Assembly: GCA_022844275.1 (NCBI GenBank)
Contig: JALHMB010000003.1
Location: 62,001-126,000 of the forward strand
Length of the DNA: 64,000 bases
Origin: Hyphomicrobiaceae bacterium
GTDB lineage: Bacteria > Pseudomonadota > Alphaproteobacteria > Rhizobiales > Hyphomicrobiaceae
Direction of reading: 5' to 3'
Made by a program: the position numbers and the translations under genes. The notes beneath the pieces were generated by a model. That model was not told the origin of the DNA, searched no databases, and saw nothing but the letters and a program-made list of their open reading frames with translations. Within the stretch, counting starts at the first letter, position 1. Each line of letters opens with the position of its first letter. Below are positions 8,682-17,821 of this stretch, one piece after another.

Positions 8682-10981
8682 TGTGGCGGCTGTTACTGAC
8701 TAGGTCCGTTCGGCCGCCCGGAACCCCGGCGCCTCCGACTTCGCTGCGCGACCGCCTGGCTATGCAGCTGGGTATCGCAACCGTTGTCTGCCTGACCCTC
8801 TTCTTCTTCTTCGCCAAGGACACGCAGTTCCTGATGCCGGGGCCGTTGTCGAGTGCGCACGGCGCGATCGAGGATTGCGGCACCTGCCATGCGAGCAGCG
8901 GCAGTGGCCCATTGAGCTGGGCTCATGGCCTCATCGCCGGTGATCGCCGCGCGGATAGCACAGCCTGCATCACCTGCCACAAAATGCCGAACACCGCCTT
9001 CAATGCGCATGGTGCCTCCACGGATGTGCTGAAGCAGAGCACTGAACGGTTGATGAGGATCGCTGCGAAGACGCCGGCGCCGCTCTCGGCCCGTGCGCAA
9101 AGCGCAGCCTTCCCGACTGATGGCATCACCGAGCGCGGCGTTGACTGCGCGACATGCCATCAAGAGCACAAGGGCGCCAACTTCGATCTGAGCAAGCTCT
9201 CCAATGAGCAATGCCGCTCCTGCCACGTCGTAAAATTCGACAGCTTCGACGGCGATCACCCAAAATTCGAAAACTATCCATTCAAGCGGCGCACGGGCGT
9301 CATCTACGACCATGCCAGCCATTTCGGAAAGCACTTCCCGGAAGTGGCGAAGAAGGATCCGGCGAAGCGCATTCCTGATACCTGCTCGACCTGCCACAAC
9401 AGCCGCGAGGACAAGCGCGTCATGGCCGTGGCGCCGTTCGAGCAGACCTGTGCCTCCTGCCATCTCGACCAGATCACTGGCAAGGAGCGCGCCAGTGGCC
9501 CGAAAGGCATCGCCTTCCTGAGTTTGCCCGGCCTCGATATGAAGACGCTCGAGAAGAAGAGGGCCGCGATCGGTGAATGGCCGGATTCGTCGGAAGCCGA
9601 GCTCACGCCGTTCATGAAGATCATGATCGGCCGCAATGATCGTGGCCGTGCTCTGCTCAAGAGCGTGGATCGCCTGAACCTTCAGGATCTTTCGCGCGCG
9701 AACGACGCGCAGATCAAGGCGGTGACGAACCTCGTCTGGGAGATCAAGCGGATCTATTACGCGCTGATAACGGGCAAAGCATCCGACGTGCTGGGCGACC
9801 TCGGCGTCGGCGGTGGGGCGAGGCCGAGCGCGTCTCTTGTTGCCGATCTGACGGCGAGCATGCCGCGCGATGTCGTCATCGGCGCGCAGCAGCAGTGGCT
9901 GCCCGATCTCGGCAGGGAAATGGCCAATCGCAAGGACGTGAAGGATACCCGCGAGGTCGTGCAAAGCGGCGGGTGGATCACCACTGTTGCCGAAACAAGA
10001 TCGGTCGACGATGACGAAGCGCCAGCCGCAGCCGAAACGGCTCGATCCGCGCGATCAGATCGACAGACAGGCGAGAGTGCAGCTAGCGCGGCGAAGCATG
10101 CGGTGGCCGAACCTGAAGTCGCGAAGGCCGAGCCCGCAAGTGCTAAGCCGGACAATAGCAAGGCAGCCGATGCGCGACCGCCACCCAAGGCGGCAGATCA
10201 AACTGATGATCTTCTTTCTCCCACACCAGAAGAACTTCGCGCCATGGCGACGCCGGTCAAGGAAGCGTCGCCACCCAGCCCGCCTCTAGGAAATCGCACC
10301 GCATCTGCAGAAACACCCGTCAAGGCGAGCGCAAGTCCGCCAGCAGAGACGCCAGCAAGTTCGGATGCTGCGCCGGCGCGGCCGCAGGCCAGACCCGCGC
10401 CCGTGATCAGCATCGAAAGCAGCGTCGATCCGGAGAACTGGGCTGAGTATGGCGGCTGGTACCGGCAGGATTACGCGATTTTCTATCGGCCTGCGGGCCA
10501 CAAGGACAAGTTCATCTACTCCTGGCTCTTTCTTACGGGCCCCCAGGCGCCGAAGGGCAGCAAGAGTCCAGCGGGCACCATCTTCGATGCTCTCACGCAC
10601 AAGGATGCCCAGGGCTCATGCACGAAGTGCCACAGCGTTGACGATATCCCGCGCAAAGGACGGGTCGTGAACTTCTCGCCGGCATCACTCGAGAACAAGA
10701 AGGGGCGCTTCACGCAATTCATCCACGAGCCGCACTTTGGCATCCTGGAGAAGCGCGGCTGTGCGAGCTGCCACGAGCTCGCGAAAGACCGCCCCTATCT
10801 GAAGAGCTACGAGCAGGGCAATCCGAAGAGCTTCGCGTCGAACTTCGGTGTGGTGAACAAGGATCTCTGCCAGACCTGTCACACGAGCAACATGGCGCGG
10901 CAGGACTGCCTGACGTGCCACAAGTATCATGTGAATGACGTGATCACGCCCATCATGAGCACGAAGATCCCGACCGAGTAG
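8681..10981 (+). CDS. Membrane-anchored decaheme cytochrome c with split 6+4 heme modules
   Basis: This protein of 766 residues has an N-terminal membrane anchor at about residues 28-46 followed by six CxxCH sites (66-70, 96-100, 156-160, 178-182, 235-239, 257-261). A helical region follows, then a long Ala/Pro/Glu/Lys-rich low-complexity stretch (about residues 425-595), and four more CxxCH sites (647-651, 694-698, 730-734, 743-747). Further His residues such as those in DHASHFGKHF could be distal ligands. The ATG at 8681 overlaps the preceding stop in TGATG, so translation is probably coupled to the cytochrome b; a GTG three bases earlier is possible. The architecture suggests a heme module near the inner membrane and a second on a flexible tether reaching into the periplasm. 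The substrate is unknown. Confidence 0.85.
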   Translation: MWRLLLTRSVRPPGTPAPPTSLRDRLAMQLGIATVVCLTLFFFFAKDTQFLMPGPLSSAHGAIEDCGTCHASSGSGPLSWAHGLIAGDRRADSTACITCHKMPNTAFNAHGASTDVLKQSTERLMRIAAKTPAPLSARAQSAAFPTDGITERGVDCATCHQEHKGANFDLSKLSNEQCRSCHVVKFDSFDGDHPKFENYPFKRRTGVIYDHASHFGKHFPEVAKKDPAKRIPDTCSTCHNSREDKRVMAVAPFEQTCASCHLDQITGKERASGPKGIAFLSLPGLDMKTLEKKRAAIGEWPDSSEAELTPFMKIMIGRNDRGRALLKSVDRLNLQDLSRANDAQIKAVTNLVWEIKRIYYALITGKASDVLGDLGVGGGARPSASLVADLTASMPRDVVIGAQQQWLPDLGREMANRKDVKDTREVVQSGGWITTVAETRSVDDDEAPAAAETARSARSDRQTGESAASAAKHAVAEPEVAKAEPASAKPDNSKAADARPPPKAADQTDDLLSPTPEELRAMATPVKEASPPSPPLGNRTASAETPVKASASPPAETPASSDAAPARPQARPAPVISIESSVDPENWAEYGGWYRQDYAIFYRPAGHKDKFIYSWLFLTGPQAPKGSKSPAGTIFDALTHKDAQGSCTKCHSVDDIPRKGRVVNFSPASLENKKGRFTQFIHEPHFGILEKRGCASCHELAKDRPYLKSYEQGNPKSFASNFGVVNKDLCQTCHTSNMARQDCLTCHKYHVNDVITPIMSTKIPTE

Positions 10982-11020
10982 CGCGGGCTTCCGGGCTGCC
11001 GTTCACTTCGAGTCTGTAGT

Positions 11021-11566
11021 TTACCGAGGCGACAGAAATCTGCCGAAAGCAGCTTCCGAGCCGCGCAGAGCTGCATTCTCCGCGCGGATGCGCACCGCCA
11101 AAACCGCGCCATTCAAAACGGAGAAGACCAAAGCATAGATGACGAGGCCGAAAGCCATCGGAAGCACGAATATCTCGGCAGCGACGACGACATAGTTCGG
11201 ATGCGAGAGAAAGCGATAAGGCCCGCTGCGGATCGGCGGCGTGTCGGGCAACACGATAATGCGCGTCGTCCATCGAGAGCCGAGTGTCAGCAGGACCCAG
11301 CCCCTGAGGCCTTGCAAGAGCAGAAACACCGCAAGCCAACCGTATTCCGGGCGTGTACCACTCGCTAGGATCCAGAGCCCGGCGAGCCACGCAGCGTGCA
11401 GCACGACGATCAACGGAAAGTGCGATGCGCCATGCTCGACACCACCGGCCCTCTTGAGCCGCTCTTCGTTGAAGCGGGCATAAATCAGCTCGGCGAGACG
11501 TTGCGCCGTCACGAGCGCGAGCACAACAACGGCGAGAGGATCGAGAGAGAGCCAACCAATGTTCAT
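11021..11566 (-). CDS. Isoprenylcysteine carboxyl methyltransferase-family membrane methyltransferase
   Basis: This protein of 181 residues has four to five membrane segments. The C-terminal half carries the family signature: GPYRFLSHPNYVVVAAEI followed by the RIRAENAAL motif. In bacteria, members of this family encoded next to type III polyketide synthases (BpsB in Bacillus, SrsB in Streptomyces) O-methylate alkylpyrones or alkylresorcinols. Its ATG overlaps the stop of the polyketide synthase gene by four bases (ATGA), so the two are translationally coupled and very probably act in one pathway. It converges on the decaheme cytochrome gene with 39 bases between the stop codons. Confidence 0.88.
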   Translation of the reverse strand: MNIGWLSLDPLAVVVLALVTAQRLAELIYARFNEERLKRAGGVEHGASHFPLIVVLHAAWLAGLWILASGTRPEYGWLAVFLLLQGLRGWVLLTLGSRWTTRIIVLPDTPPIRSGPYRFLSHPNYVVVAAEIFVLPMAFGLVIYALVFSVLNGAVLAVRIRAENAALRGSEAAFGRFLSPR

Positions 11567-12636
11567 GCGCTATCCCGCGTCAGCGTCACCGTGCTCAGCG
11601 TGAAGCCAGGGCCAAGTGCCATCAACATCGACCGCGCCGGCAAGCCTGCCGATACCGCGCGCTCGAGCACGAAAAGCGCAGTGGGAGCCGACATGTTTCC
11701 GAAGCGCGCGAGTATATCGCGCTCGTAGTCGAGCACCCCGTCGCCCAACGACAGCCCCGCTTCGATCGCCTCCACGACTTTGGTACCGCCTGGATGACAG
11801 ATGAAGCGGTCGATGTCGTCGCGCGCGAGCCCTTGGCGATGGAGCATGCCATTGATCGCCGGGCACAGATGCTCCATGGCGAAAGGCGGAATCGAGCGAT
11901 CGAAGATGACGCCGAAGCCCTGCTGGTCGACATCCCAGCCCATGATGTCCCGCGTATCGGGCCAGGTATGCTCGTCGGCATTCGCGATCCCAGCATGACC
12001 GTGCGCATCCGTCCGAACGACGGCCGCGGCAGCCCCATCACCGAACAGGGCGAGCGCCACGATGTTGGCCTTGGTCAATTTGTCGAGCCGGATTGCCAGC
12101 GAGCAGAGCTCCACCGCAACAAGGAGCACGTTGCTGCCGGGCCGCGCTTCAGCCATGCGCGCTGCAATGGACAGACCGGTGACACCGCCGGCGCAACCCA
12201 ATCCGAACACCGGAACCCGCATGACATCTGGGCGGAGTTTCAGTGCCGCAGTCGCCCGCGTCTCCAGGCTCGGCGTTGCGATCCCCGTCGAGGAGACCGT
12301 CACCACGCAATCGACGTCAGCGCCAGAAATGCCGGCCTTCACGAGTGCACTGCGCGCGGCGGCAACGAACAGCCGCGTGGCTTCGGAGAGATAGACTTGC
12401 GTCCGTTCGGTCCACGAGCGGTCCTTCTCGTACCATTCTCCTGGCCGCACGGCGTACCGTCTTTCGATACCGGCATTCTCGAACACTGGCGCAAGGCGTT
12501 CGAACTCCGGCATGCGCAAGCCGAAGGCGCGTCGCGTGCGTTCCGCGGCCTCCTGCTGGGTAACTACGTACTCGGGCACAGAAGTCGCAACCGAACACAG
12601 CCGCGCTTGAGCTTCAGGCAAGGTTGGAACTCCCAA
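11563..12636 (-). CDS. Type III polyketide synthase (chalcone/stilbene synthase family)
   Basis: The enzyme has about 357 residues. The catalytic triad is present: Cys148 in VFGLGCAGG, His281 in CHPGGTK and Asn314 in FGNMSAPT. These enzymes extend acyl-CoA starters with malonyl-CoA to form pyrones or resorcinols. Coupling with an Icmt-type methyltransferase points to long-chain alkylpyrone or phenolic lipid methyl ethers, as known for bps and srs operons. A TTG at 12636 preceded by CGGGAG is preferred; a longer TTG start at 12681 would add 15 residues that do not resemble the family N-terminus. A membrane location for the product and a link with the adjacent electron-transfer genes are inference only. 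Confidence 0.88.
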   Translation of the reverse strand: MGVPTLPEAQARLCSVATSVPEYVVTQQEAAERTRRAFGLRMPEFERLAPVFENAGIERRYAVRPGEWYEKDRSWTERTQVYLSEATRLFVAAARSALVKAGISGADVDCVVTVSSTGIATPSLETRATAALKLRPDVMRVPVFGLGCAGGVTGLSIAARMAEARPGSNVLLVAVELCSLAIRLDKLTKANIVALALFGDGAAAAVVRTDAHGHAGIANADEHTWPDTRDIMGWDVDQQGFGVIFDRSIPPFAMEHLCPAINGMLHRQGLARDDIDRFICHPGGTKVVEAIEAGLSLGDGVLDYERDILARFGNMSAPTALFVLERAVSAGLPARSMLMALGPGFTLSTVTLTRDSA

Positions 12637-12866
12637 TAATGACTCCCGCGAGAAAACCAGGAAAATCAGGCTTTCATGCAAGTGAAGTCACGCAACAGCG
12701 ACCAAAACAAGGAAGGCACACTCGTTTCGAGCTGATCGGCGGCCATTTGACGCTCGAATAGCCCCTCCAGCACAAAGCTAGATCCTGCCGATCTTGTAGC
12801 GGAGGCACTGCTTCGAGCAGCTTACGCGACGCGTCAGCGCGCATAACATGTCACAAATGACGGTGT

Positions 12867-13889
12867 TCAGCGTCCGTAATAACCCCGATACCAAGCGACC
12901 AACTTGGCGACGCCATCCACGACGGAGGTCGTCGGCGCATAACCGACCACCTTCATCAGCTCGGTGACATCCGCGTAGGTATCCGGTACATCCCCCGGCT
13001 GCAGCGGGAGCAGCTCCTTGACGGCCTTCCTGCCGAGAGCTTTCTCAATGGCCCCTATGAAGTCATCGAGCCTGACAGGCGCGCTATTGCCGATGTTGTA
13101 GATCCGAAAAGGCGCATTCGAGATGGCGGGATCGGGCTTCCCGCTATCCCACCCCGGCGCCGGCATCGCCGGTACATCGGAGGCTCGGACCACCCCTTCG
13201 ACCACGTCATCGACATATGTGAAATCGCGACTGTGGTTCCCGTGATTGAAAACCTGGATCGGCCGCCCCTCGTCGATCGCGCGCGTAAACATGATCGGCG
13301 CCATGTCGGGGCGCCCCCAGGGACCATAGACGGTGAAAAAGCGTAGCCCTGTCGTCGGCAGCGCGAAGAGATGACTGTAAGAGTGCGCCATCAGTTCGTT
13401 CGCCCGCTTGGTCGCGGCATAGAGCTGAAGTGGATGATCGGCATCGTCGTGCTCGGAGAACGGCATCCGTGTACTGGCGCCGTAGACACTCGATGTCGAG
13501 GCATAGGTGAGATGGGGCGTTTTGGCGTGACGGCAGGCCTCGAGGATATTCACGAAAGCCACGAGATTGGACTGCACATAGTCGTGTGGATGCTTCAGGC
13601 TGTGGCGGACACCGGCTTGCGCGGCGAGGTGGATGACGCGATCGAACTGGTGCTCAGCAAAGCACTCATTCACAACGGCAGTATTGGCAAGATCGGCGCG
13701 GATGAAGGTCCAGGCACTGTTCGTGCCTCCCGCCGCCTGATTGAGGATCGAGAGCCGCGCCTCCTTGAGTGCGGGGTCGTAGTAGTCGTTGACGACGTCG
13801 ATTCCAACAACCGTGTCGCCACGCTCGAGCAGGCGTTTTGCGACATGGAAGCCGATGAATCCGGCGGCACCAGTGACGAGAATTTTCAT
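12867..13889 (-). CDS. NAD-dependent epimerase, UDP-glucuronate 4-epimerase-like
   Basis: This protein of 340 residues has an N-terminal Rossmann fold with GAAGFIG, then the short-chain dehydrogenase active site: the Ser/Thr cluster in YASTSSVYG and the YxxxK pair in YAATK. Segments such as [17 protein letters not shown] and [10 protein letters not shown] are typical of UDP-glucuronate 4-epimerases, which convert UDP-glucuronate to UDP-galacturonate for capsule, LPS or exopolysaccharide. The ATG at 13889 places the glycine motif at the usual distance from the N-terminus; longer frames add an unlikely leader. No polysaccharide genes adjoin it. Substrate specificity is inferred from similarity and could be another UDP-sugar. 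Confidence 0.85.
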   Translation of the reverse strand: MKILVTGAAGFIGFHVAKRLLERGDTVVGIDVVNDYYDPALKEARLSILNQAAGGTNSAWTFIRADLANTAVVNECFAEHQFDRVIHLAAQAGVRHSLKHPHDYVQSNLVAFVNILEACRHAKTPHLTYASTSSVYGASTRMPFSEHDDADHPLQLYAATKRANELMAHSYSHLFALPTTGLRFFTVYGPWGRPDMAPIMFTRAIDEGRPIQVFNHGNHSRDFTYVDDVVEGVVRASDVPAMPAPGWDSGKPDPAISNAPFRIYNIGNSAPVRLDDFIGAIEKALGRKAVKELLPLQPGDVPDTYADVTELMKVVGYAPTTSVVDGVAKLVAWYRGYYGR

Positions 13890-14187
13890 AGGGTCAGGAT
13901 ACCATGGGACGCCGCGACCCACCAATTCTCCGGACTCTGCCGAGGCGTTTACCGACTTCGACGGGACTGCAACGACCATAATGAATTAGCATGGCTCGAC
14001 AATGAAATCAGATGTTACGTGTGAAGTGCTGGGCGCGCCATGTATCACCAGGGTGTAGCAAACTTCATGCACCGGTGAGGTCTCGGCTGTTTTCGCTGGC
14101 TAAACCGGATGAAATCGGATGCGTCATGTGGCTCCGCGACTACCTTAGGGCAGGATTGGGATCTCGACGGTCAATCGGGGGCGCCTG

Positions 14188-14664
14188 ATGACAAACGTCA
14201 GCTTAAGGTCTATTGCCGCCCTCGTAGCGAACTCCTGCGCTGGCACGGGATTTTTTCTTGGCTTTCTGGCATCCGCCCTCACGATGGGCGCTCATGAGGC
14301 CGGCGCGCAACAGCGGGTCCGCTGGCAAATGCAGAGCGCTAATCATAGTTCGCTCCCGCATAACGGCCCCTCGGGCGTGCGCTTCGTCGAGGACATCTCT
14401 CGTTTGTCGGACGGTCGGTTCGAGATCAAGTTCTTCGAGCCCGGCGCGCTCATCCCCCCTCTCGAATGCTTCGACGCCGTCTCACGCGGCTCCATTCAAT
14501 CCTGCTGGACGACGGCCGGGTTCGACACGGGGAAGTATCCCGCGCTCGCTTTCTTTTCTTCGATACCGTTCGGACCGCAGCTCGGCGAGTATCTGGCCTG
14601 GAAGTGGTTCGGCGGCGGCAATGCGCTGCGCGACGAGATCTATGGCAAGCACGGCCTCGCGGCT
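14188..14664 (+). pseudogene. TRAP transporter substrate-binding protein (DctP family), 3' end deleted
   Basis: From the ATG at 14188 the frame encodes a signal peptide and a clear DctP-family N-terminus: WQMQSANHSSLPHNG, a region with FEIKFFEPGALIPPLECFDAV, and FGPQLGEYLAWKWFGGGNAL. The resemblance stops after KHGLAA near base 14664. A full binding protein is about 330-370 residues, so little more than 40 percent remains. The frame continues open to 15222, but that part is antisense to another gene. No TRAP membrane subunits are in the window. The gene is judged a remnant cut by a deletion. Confidence 0.82.
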
Positions 14665-15477
14665 GGTAGCCAGAATGCGCACGCCGGGTGCGTATTCGAG
14701 TATTCGCTCGGCAAGGATGCTGGCGGCCTCGACGAGGTGCTCGCAGCTGTCCAGGACCAGCAGCATCTGCCTGTTCCGCAAATGCATCATCAGCGCCGGC
14801 ATCATATCATTAAGAGGCTGGACGATACCGAGCGCTGCCGCAACGGCTCCAGGAAGGGATGCCGCATCGGTCATGGTGGTGAGGTCGACGAAGCAGGCGC
14901 CATCGCGGAATGCCGGCGACTGCGCACGCGCGAGCGCCAACGCAACCGTTGTCTTGCCGATCCCGCCAGGCCCCGCCACCGTTATGAAACGCCGCTGCGT
15001 CAGTTCGGCTCCGATCGACGTCACGACGTCATCACGTCCGATCACGCGCGAGAGCAAAGCAGGAATGCCTCGCACAGCCTCCGTGGCGACGGGCTGGGAT
15101 GGCCCTTCGGCGGTGTTGGGATCTTCGTAGGTCACTGGAGCGACGAACTGGTAGCCGCGGCCAGGGACGTTCGCGATGAACCGCTGCTTCGTCGGGCCGT
15201 CACCAAGAACTTTGCGCAATGATGCAATGTGAACGCGCAAATTGGCCTCTTCGACGAAAGTCGCCGGCCATACGCGCGCGATGAGATCCTGCTTGGTTAC
15301 GATCTCGCCGTGCCGCTCGATGAGAGCTGAAAGAATGCCGAGCGCGCGGCTGCCGAGGCGCACAGGCCTGCCCGCCTCCAGAAGCAGATGCTGCGTCGGC
15401 AGGAGGCGAAATGAACCGAATCTGACTGCTTGGCGTGATAGCTCGCCTTGGCGGTCGGTCACGGCGATCTCGATCAA
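14656..15477 (-). pseudogene. Winged-helix / NB-ATPase transcriptional regulator, 3' end deleted
   Basis: From the ATG at 15477 the product starts with an OmpR-type winged-helix DNA-binding domain (residues 17-110, including VRLGSRALGILSALIERHGE and GRGYQFVAPV). An AAA/NB-ARC-like ATPase follows, with Walker A GPGGIGKTT and Walker B LLVLDSCEH, up to RILATSRE near base 14656. Relatives of this family carry several hundred further residues of tetratricopeptide-like sequence. Here the frame runs on to 14482 only through antisense of the TRAP gene. The regulator is therefore truncated and fused tail-to-tail to the broken TRAP gene. The DNA-binding domain could still be made, but function is doubtful. 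Confidence 0.82.
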
Positions 15478-15489
15478 GGAGTTAGCAGC

Positions 15490-15503
15490 AGGACTTAAGT
15501 CCT
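15490..15503. promoter_or_regulatory. 14-bp perfect palindrome upstream of the truncated regulator
   Basis: AGGACTTAAGTCCT is perfectly self-complementary and ends 13 bases before the start codon of the leftward regulator gene. Position and symmetry fit an operator for a dimeric DNA-binding protein, possibly autoregulation. Confidence 0.4.
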
Positions 15504-15851
15504 AAAGGGCAAGACAGAAACTGACAAGCCAATGATAGTATTTCGCATCGCGCGAGCGTCGCGTGGAACAACTTTTGACTCCAAAACAGGCAATCGAGCG
15601 CGGCCCTATCGACGAAAGTCGCAGAAATCTCCTCTGATAGGCCGGCCTCGGGTAACAGGAATGCAGTGCCGTCGAACCTCGATCGGCAATGCACGGCTGG
15701 CGCAGAAGACCAGATTCATCTGCTGAGGATTTGCCGCAACCTCAGGCCACTTCCAGCAAGACAAGCCAAACCGTGCTTCACCCTTGGCACGATATGAGAC
15801 GGCAGGCGGCCGAGATCGGTCGCACGCAGGGTGCAAGATCGGAGCAGCAGC
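15504..15851. other. Intergenic stretch with no recognised gene
   Basis: Roughly 350 bases between the truncated regulator and the small gene starting at 15852. Short frames on both strands have no family features or ribosome-binding sites. No RNA gene or terminator was recognised. Confidence 0.5.
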
Positions 15852-16112
15852 ATGGCCCACGACGCGATCAAAGAAGGCGCCGAGGTCTTTCTGTCGGAGG
15901 TCGGAAGGCCCTTCGGCGCGGTGCGTGAGGTCATGCCCTTCGGGCGACCCGAGATCGTCGTCTACATCAAGAATGCCGGTGACTTCGCCATACCGCTCGA
16001 TGCAGTTGAATCTGCACACTTCCAGAAGGTGATCGTCGATCTCGATCGGCTGGAGCCGCTGTTGCGTCGTGCGATCAGGCGCGCTCACAGCGCCGAGGAT
16101 CGGAGCATCTGA
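15852..16112 (+). CDS. Small conserved-looking hypothetical protein (86 residues)
   Basis: The ATG at 15852 follows GGAGCAGCAGC, an acceptable ribosome-binding site. The product is a compact acidic protein starting MAHDAIKEGAEVFLSEVGRP, with alternating hydrophobic segments (EIVVYIKNAGDFAIPLDAV, then a helix with LDRLEPLLRRAIRRA). The central part resembles the beta-barrel pattern of PRC-barrel-like proteins, but this is only an impression. There is no signal peptide or membrane segment. It converges on the histidine kinase gene. Function unknown. Confidence 0.55.
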   Translation: MAHDAIKEGAEVFLSEVGRPFGAVREVMPFGRPEIVVYIKNAGDFAIPLDAVESAHFQKVIVDLDRLEPLLRRAIRRAHSAEDRSI

Positions 16113-16173
16113 AGCTCACAAACGCCGAGGCGCATCATGGATCCGCGAAGTCCGCGCCTCGTCGCACTTCCGC

Positions 16174-17703
16174 TCAAGCGAGGGGACGTTCAGCCACGTG
16201 GCTGTCCGCTGTCGCCCGGGCTTCGGGCTTGTTCAACACAGCCTTGGGCAGCGTAAACTGAATAGTCGCGCCAGGGCCTGCGTTCGCAGAGGCCCATATG
16301 CGTCCACCGTGGGTCTCGACAATCGAGCGGCAGATCGACAAGCCCATGCCCATGCCATCGGGTTTCGTCGTGAAGAAGGGATCGAACAGCCGCTGTGCCT
16401 TCTCAGGATCGATACCGATCCCATTATCCTCCACGGATACGAGCACATGATCCGGATCGTATTCGCGTGCCTGGATCTTCAGCTGGCGGACGCGCCCGGA
16501 CGTAACCTTCACGGCATCGATGGCGTTGACGATCAGATTGATGATCACCTGCTGTACCTGAATGCGATCAGCGAGTGCGGGCGGCAAGTCCGGCTCGAGC
16601 TCCAGCTTGAGAGCCACCTGCTGACTGACAGCCTGACTTCTCAGCAGCGGGACCGTCTCGCTCACGACTTCATCGACTGCCGTCGGTATCCGCTCGCCCG
16701 GTGTCCTCTTCGACAAACCTCGTATGCGCTGAATTACGCTGGTCGCGCGGTCCGCACTCTGAATGACCCGCTCGGCGACACGACGCGCATCGTCGAGTCT
16801 CGGCGGATCGTGCTCCAGATAGTTCCTGGTCGCGCCGGCATTGAGGACGATGGCGGCCAGCGGCTGGTTCACCTCATGCGCTATGGAGGCACTCAGCTCG
16901 CCGAGAACGGTCAGCCTCGAAACATGCGCAAGCTCCGCGCGCGTTTCATCGAGGGACTCCTGCGCGCGCTTGCGCTCGGTGATATCGGTGTTGCTCTCGA
17001 GAATGCCGAGCGGCGCGCCGTGCCTGTCCCGCTCCATCGACCAACGGCTCGAGACAACCACACGGGTGCCGTCCCGTGTCCTCTGCACGAGCTCCCCATC
17101 CCACCGGTTTGAGGCAACCAGATCGGACGTGATCAACGCGCGCTCCAGCGGAAATGCCGTTTGCAAAAGGTCGTGACTGACTCTGCCGACGGCCTCCTCG
17201 CTGCGCCAGCCATAGAGCTCTTCGGCGCCGCGGTTCCAGTAGATGATGACATCATCCATACGCCGCACGAAGATGGCGTCGTGCGTCAGGTCGAGCAGGC
17301 GCGCCTGCTCCCGCAGCGTCGCGTGGGCACTCTGGTTCATCAATGCGAGGATGGTCGCAATAGCAATGGCCATCAGGCTCACGAGACAACGCACAAGAGC
17401 AGCATCTGCCTGGACATCGTGCGTAGCCGCATAGCCCAGCACCGTGAGGGCCGCACATGTGCCAGCTACGACGATCACGCCCGTGCGATTGAGGAAGACC
17501 GCGGAGATCAGAACGACAATGGAATAGACGACGGCAATGGCATACTCGAGCGTCGTGAACGCATCGATGACGAAAACGACGGCTGCAAACGCTGCGGCGG
17601 CCAGCGGCAGTGTTGGGCGCGCCGAAAGGGCCGCCCAATAGAGGTCCGCGAGCCTGTTCCAGATCTTCCTGACCGCGCTCGGGGAACCACCTCTACTCTT
17701 CAT
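16174..17703 (-). CDS. Membrane sensor histidine kinase with PAS domain
   Basis: This protein of 509 residues has a hydrophobic N-terminal region (about residues 30-125) with four or five membrane segments. A PAS domain follows (about 132-245, ending in the PAC segment LGILESNTDITERKRA), then HisKA with SIAHEVNQPLA (phospho-acceptor His276) and a HATPase_c domain with N-box NLIVNAIDAV and G-boxes EDNGIGID and GMGMGLSI. The output core is of the FixL/DctB group that pairs with FixJ- or NtrC-type regulators. The nearest regulators, at 22965 and 23726, are separated from it by efflux genes; they are possible partners. The stimulus is unknown; no heme-binding His of FixL type is evident in the PAS domain. 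Confidence 0.9.
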   Translation of the reverse strand: MKSRGGSPSAVRKIWNRLADLYWAALSARPTLPLAAAAFAAVVFVIDAFTTLEYAIAVVYSIVVLISAVFLNRTGVIVVAGTCAALTVLGYAATHDVQADAALVRCLVSLMAIAIATILALMNQSAHATLREQARLLDLTHDAIFVRRMDDVIIYWNRGAEELYGWRSEEAVGRVSHDLLQTAFPLERALITSDLVASNRWDGELVQRTRDGTRVVVSSRWSMERDRHGAPLGILESNTDITERKRAQESLDETRAELAHVSRLTVLGELSASIAHEVNQPLAAIVLNAGATRNYLEHDPPRLDDARRVAERVIQSADRATSVIQRIRGLSKRTPGERIPTAVDEVVSETVPLLRSQAVSQQVALKLELEPDLPPALADRIQVQQVIINLIVNAIDAVKVTSGRVRQLKIQAREYDPDHVLVSVEDNGIGIDPEKAQRLFDPFFTTKPDGMGMGLSICRSIVETHGGRIWASANAGPGATIQFTLPKAVLNKPEARATADSHVAERPLA

Positions 17704-17821
17704 TCAAGACTCACCAGTCGGGATTGGCCGCGTGGCAGCCTACAAGCGACGCCGATCCCTTGATCATTCGATGTGCGAGATGAGTTAACCCGAGCGTCTG
17801 GCATAGCACATCGCCTCGTCC

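Noticed and set aside
8693-9964. Long leftward frame opposite the decaheme cytochrome gene
   Set aside because: The plus strand encodes six CxxCH motifs in order; the opposite frame has no recognisable domain and is a GC-driven shadow.
14188-15222. 344-codon rightward frame read as one intact protein
   Set aside because: Only the first 159 or so residues resemble a TRAP binding protein; the rest is antisense to a winged-helix/ATPase gene.
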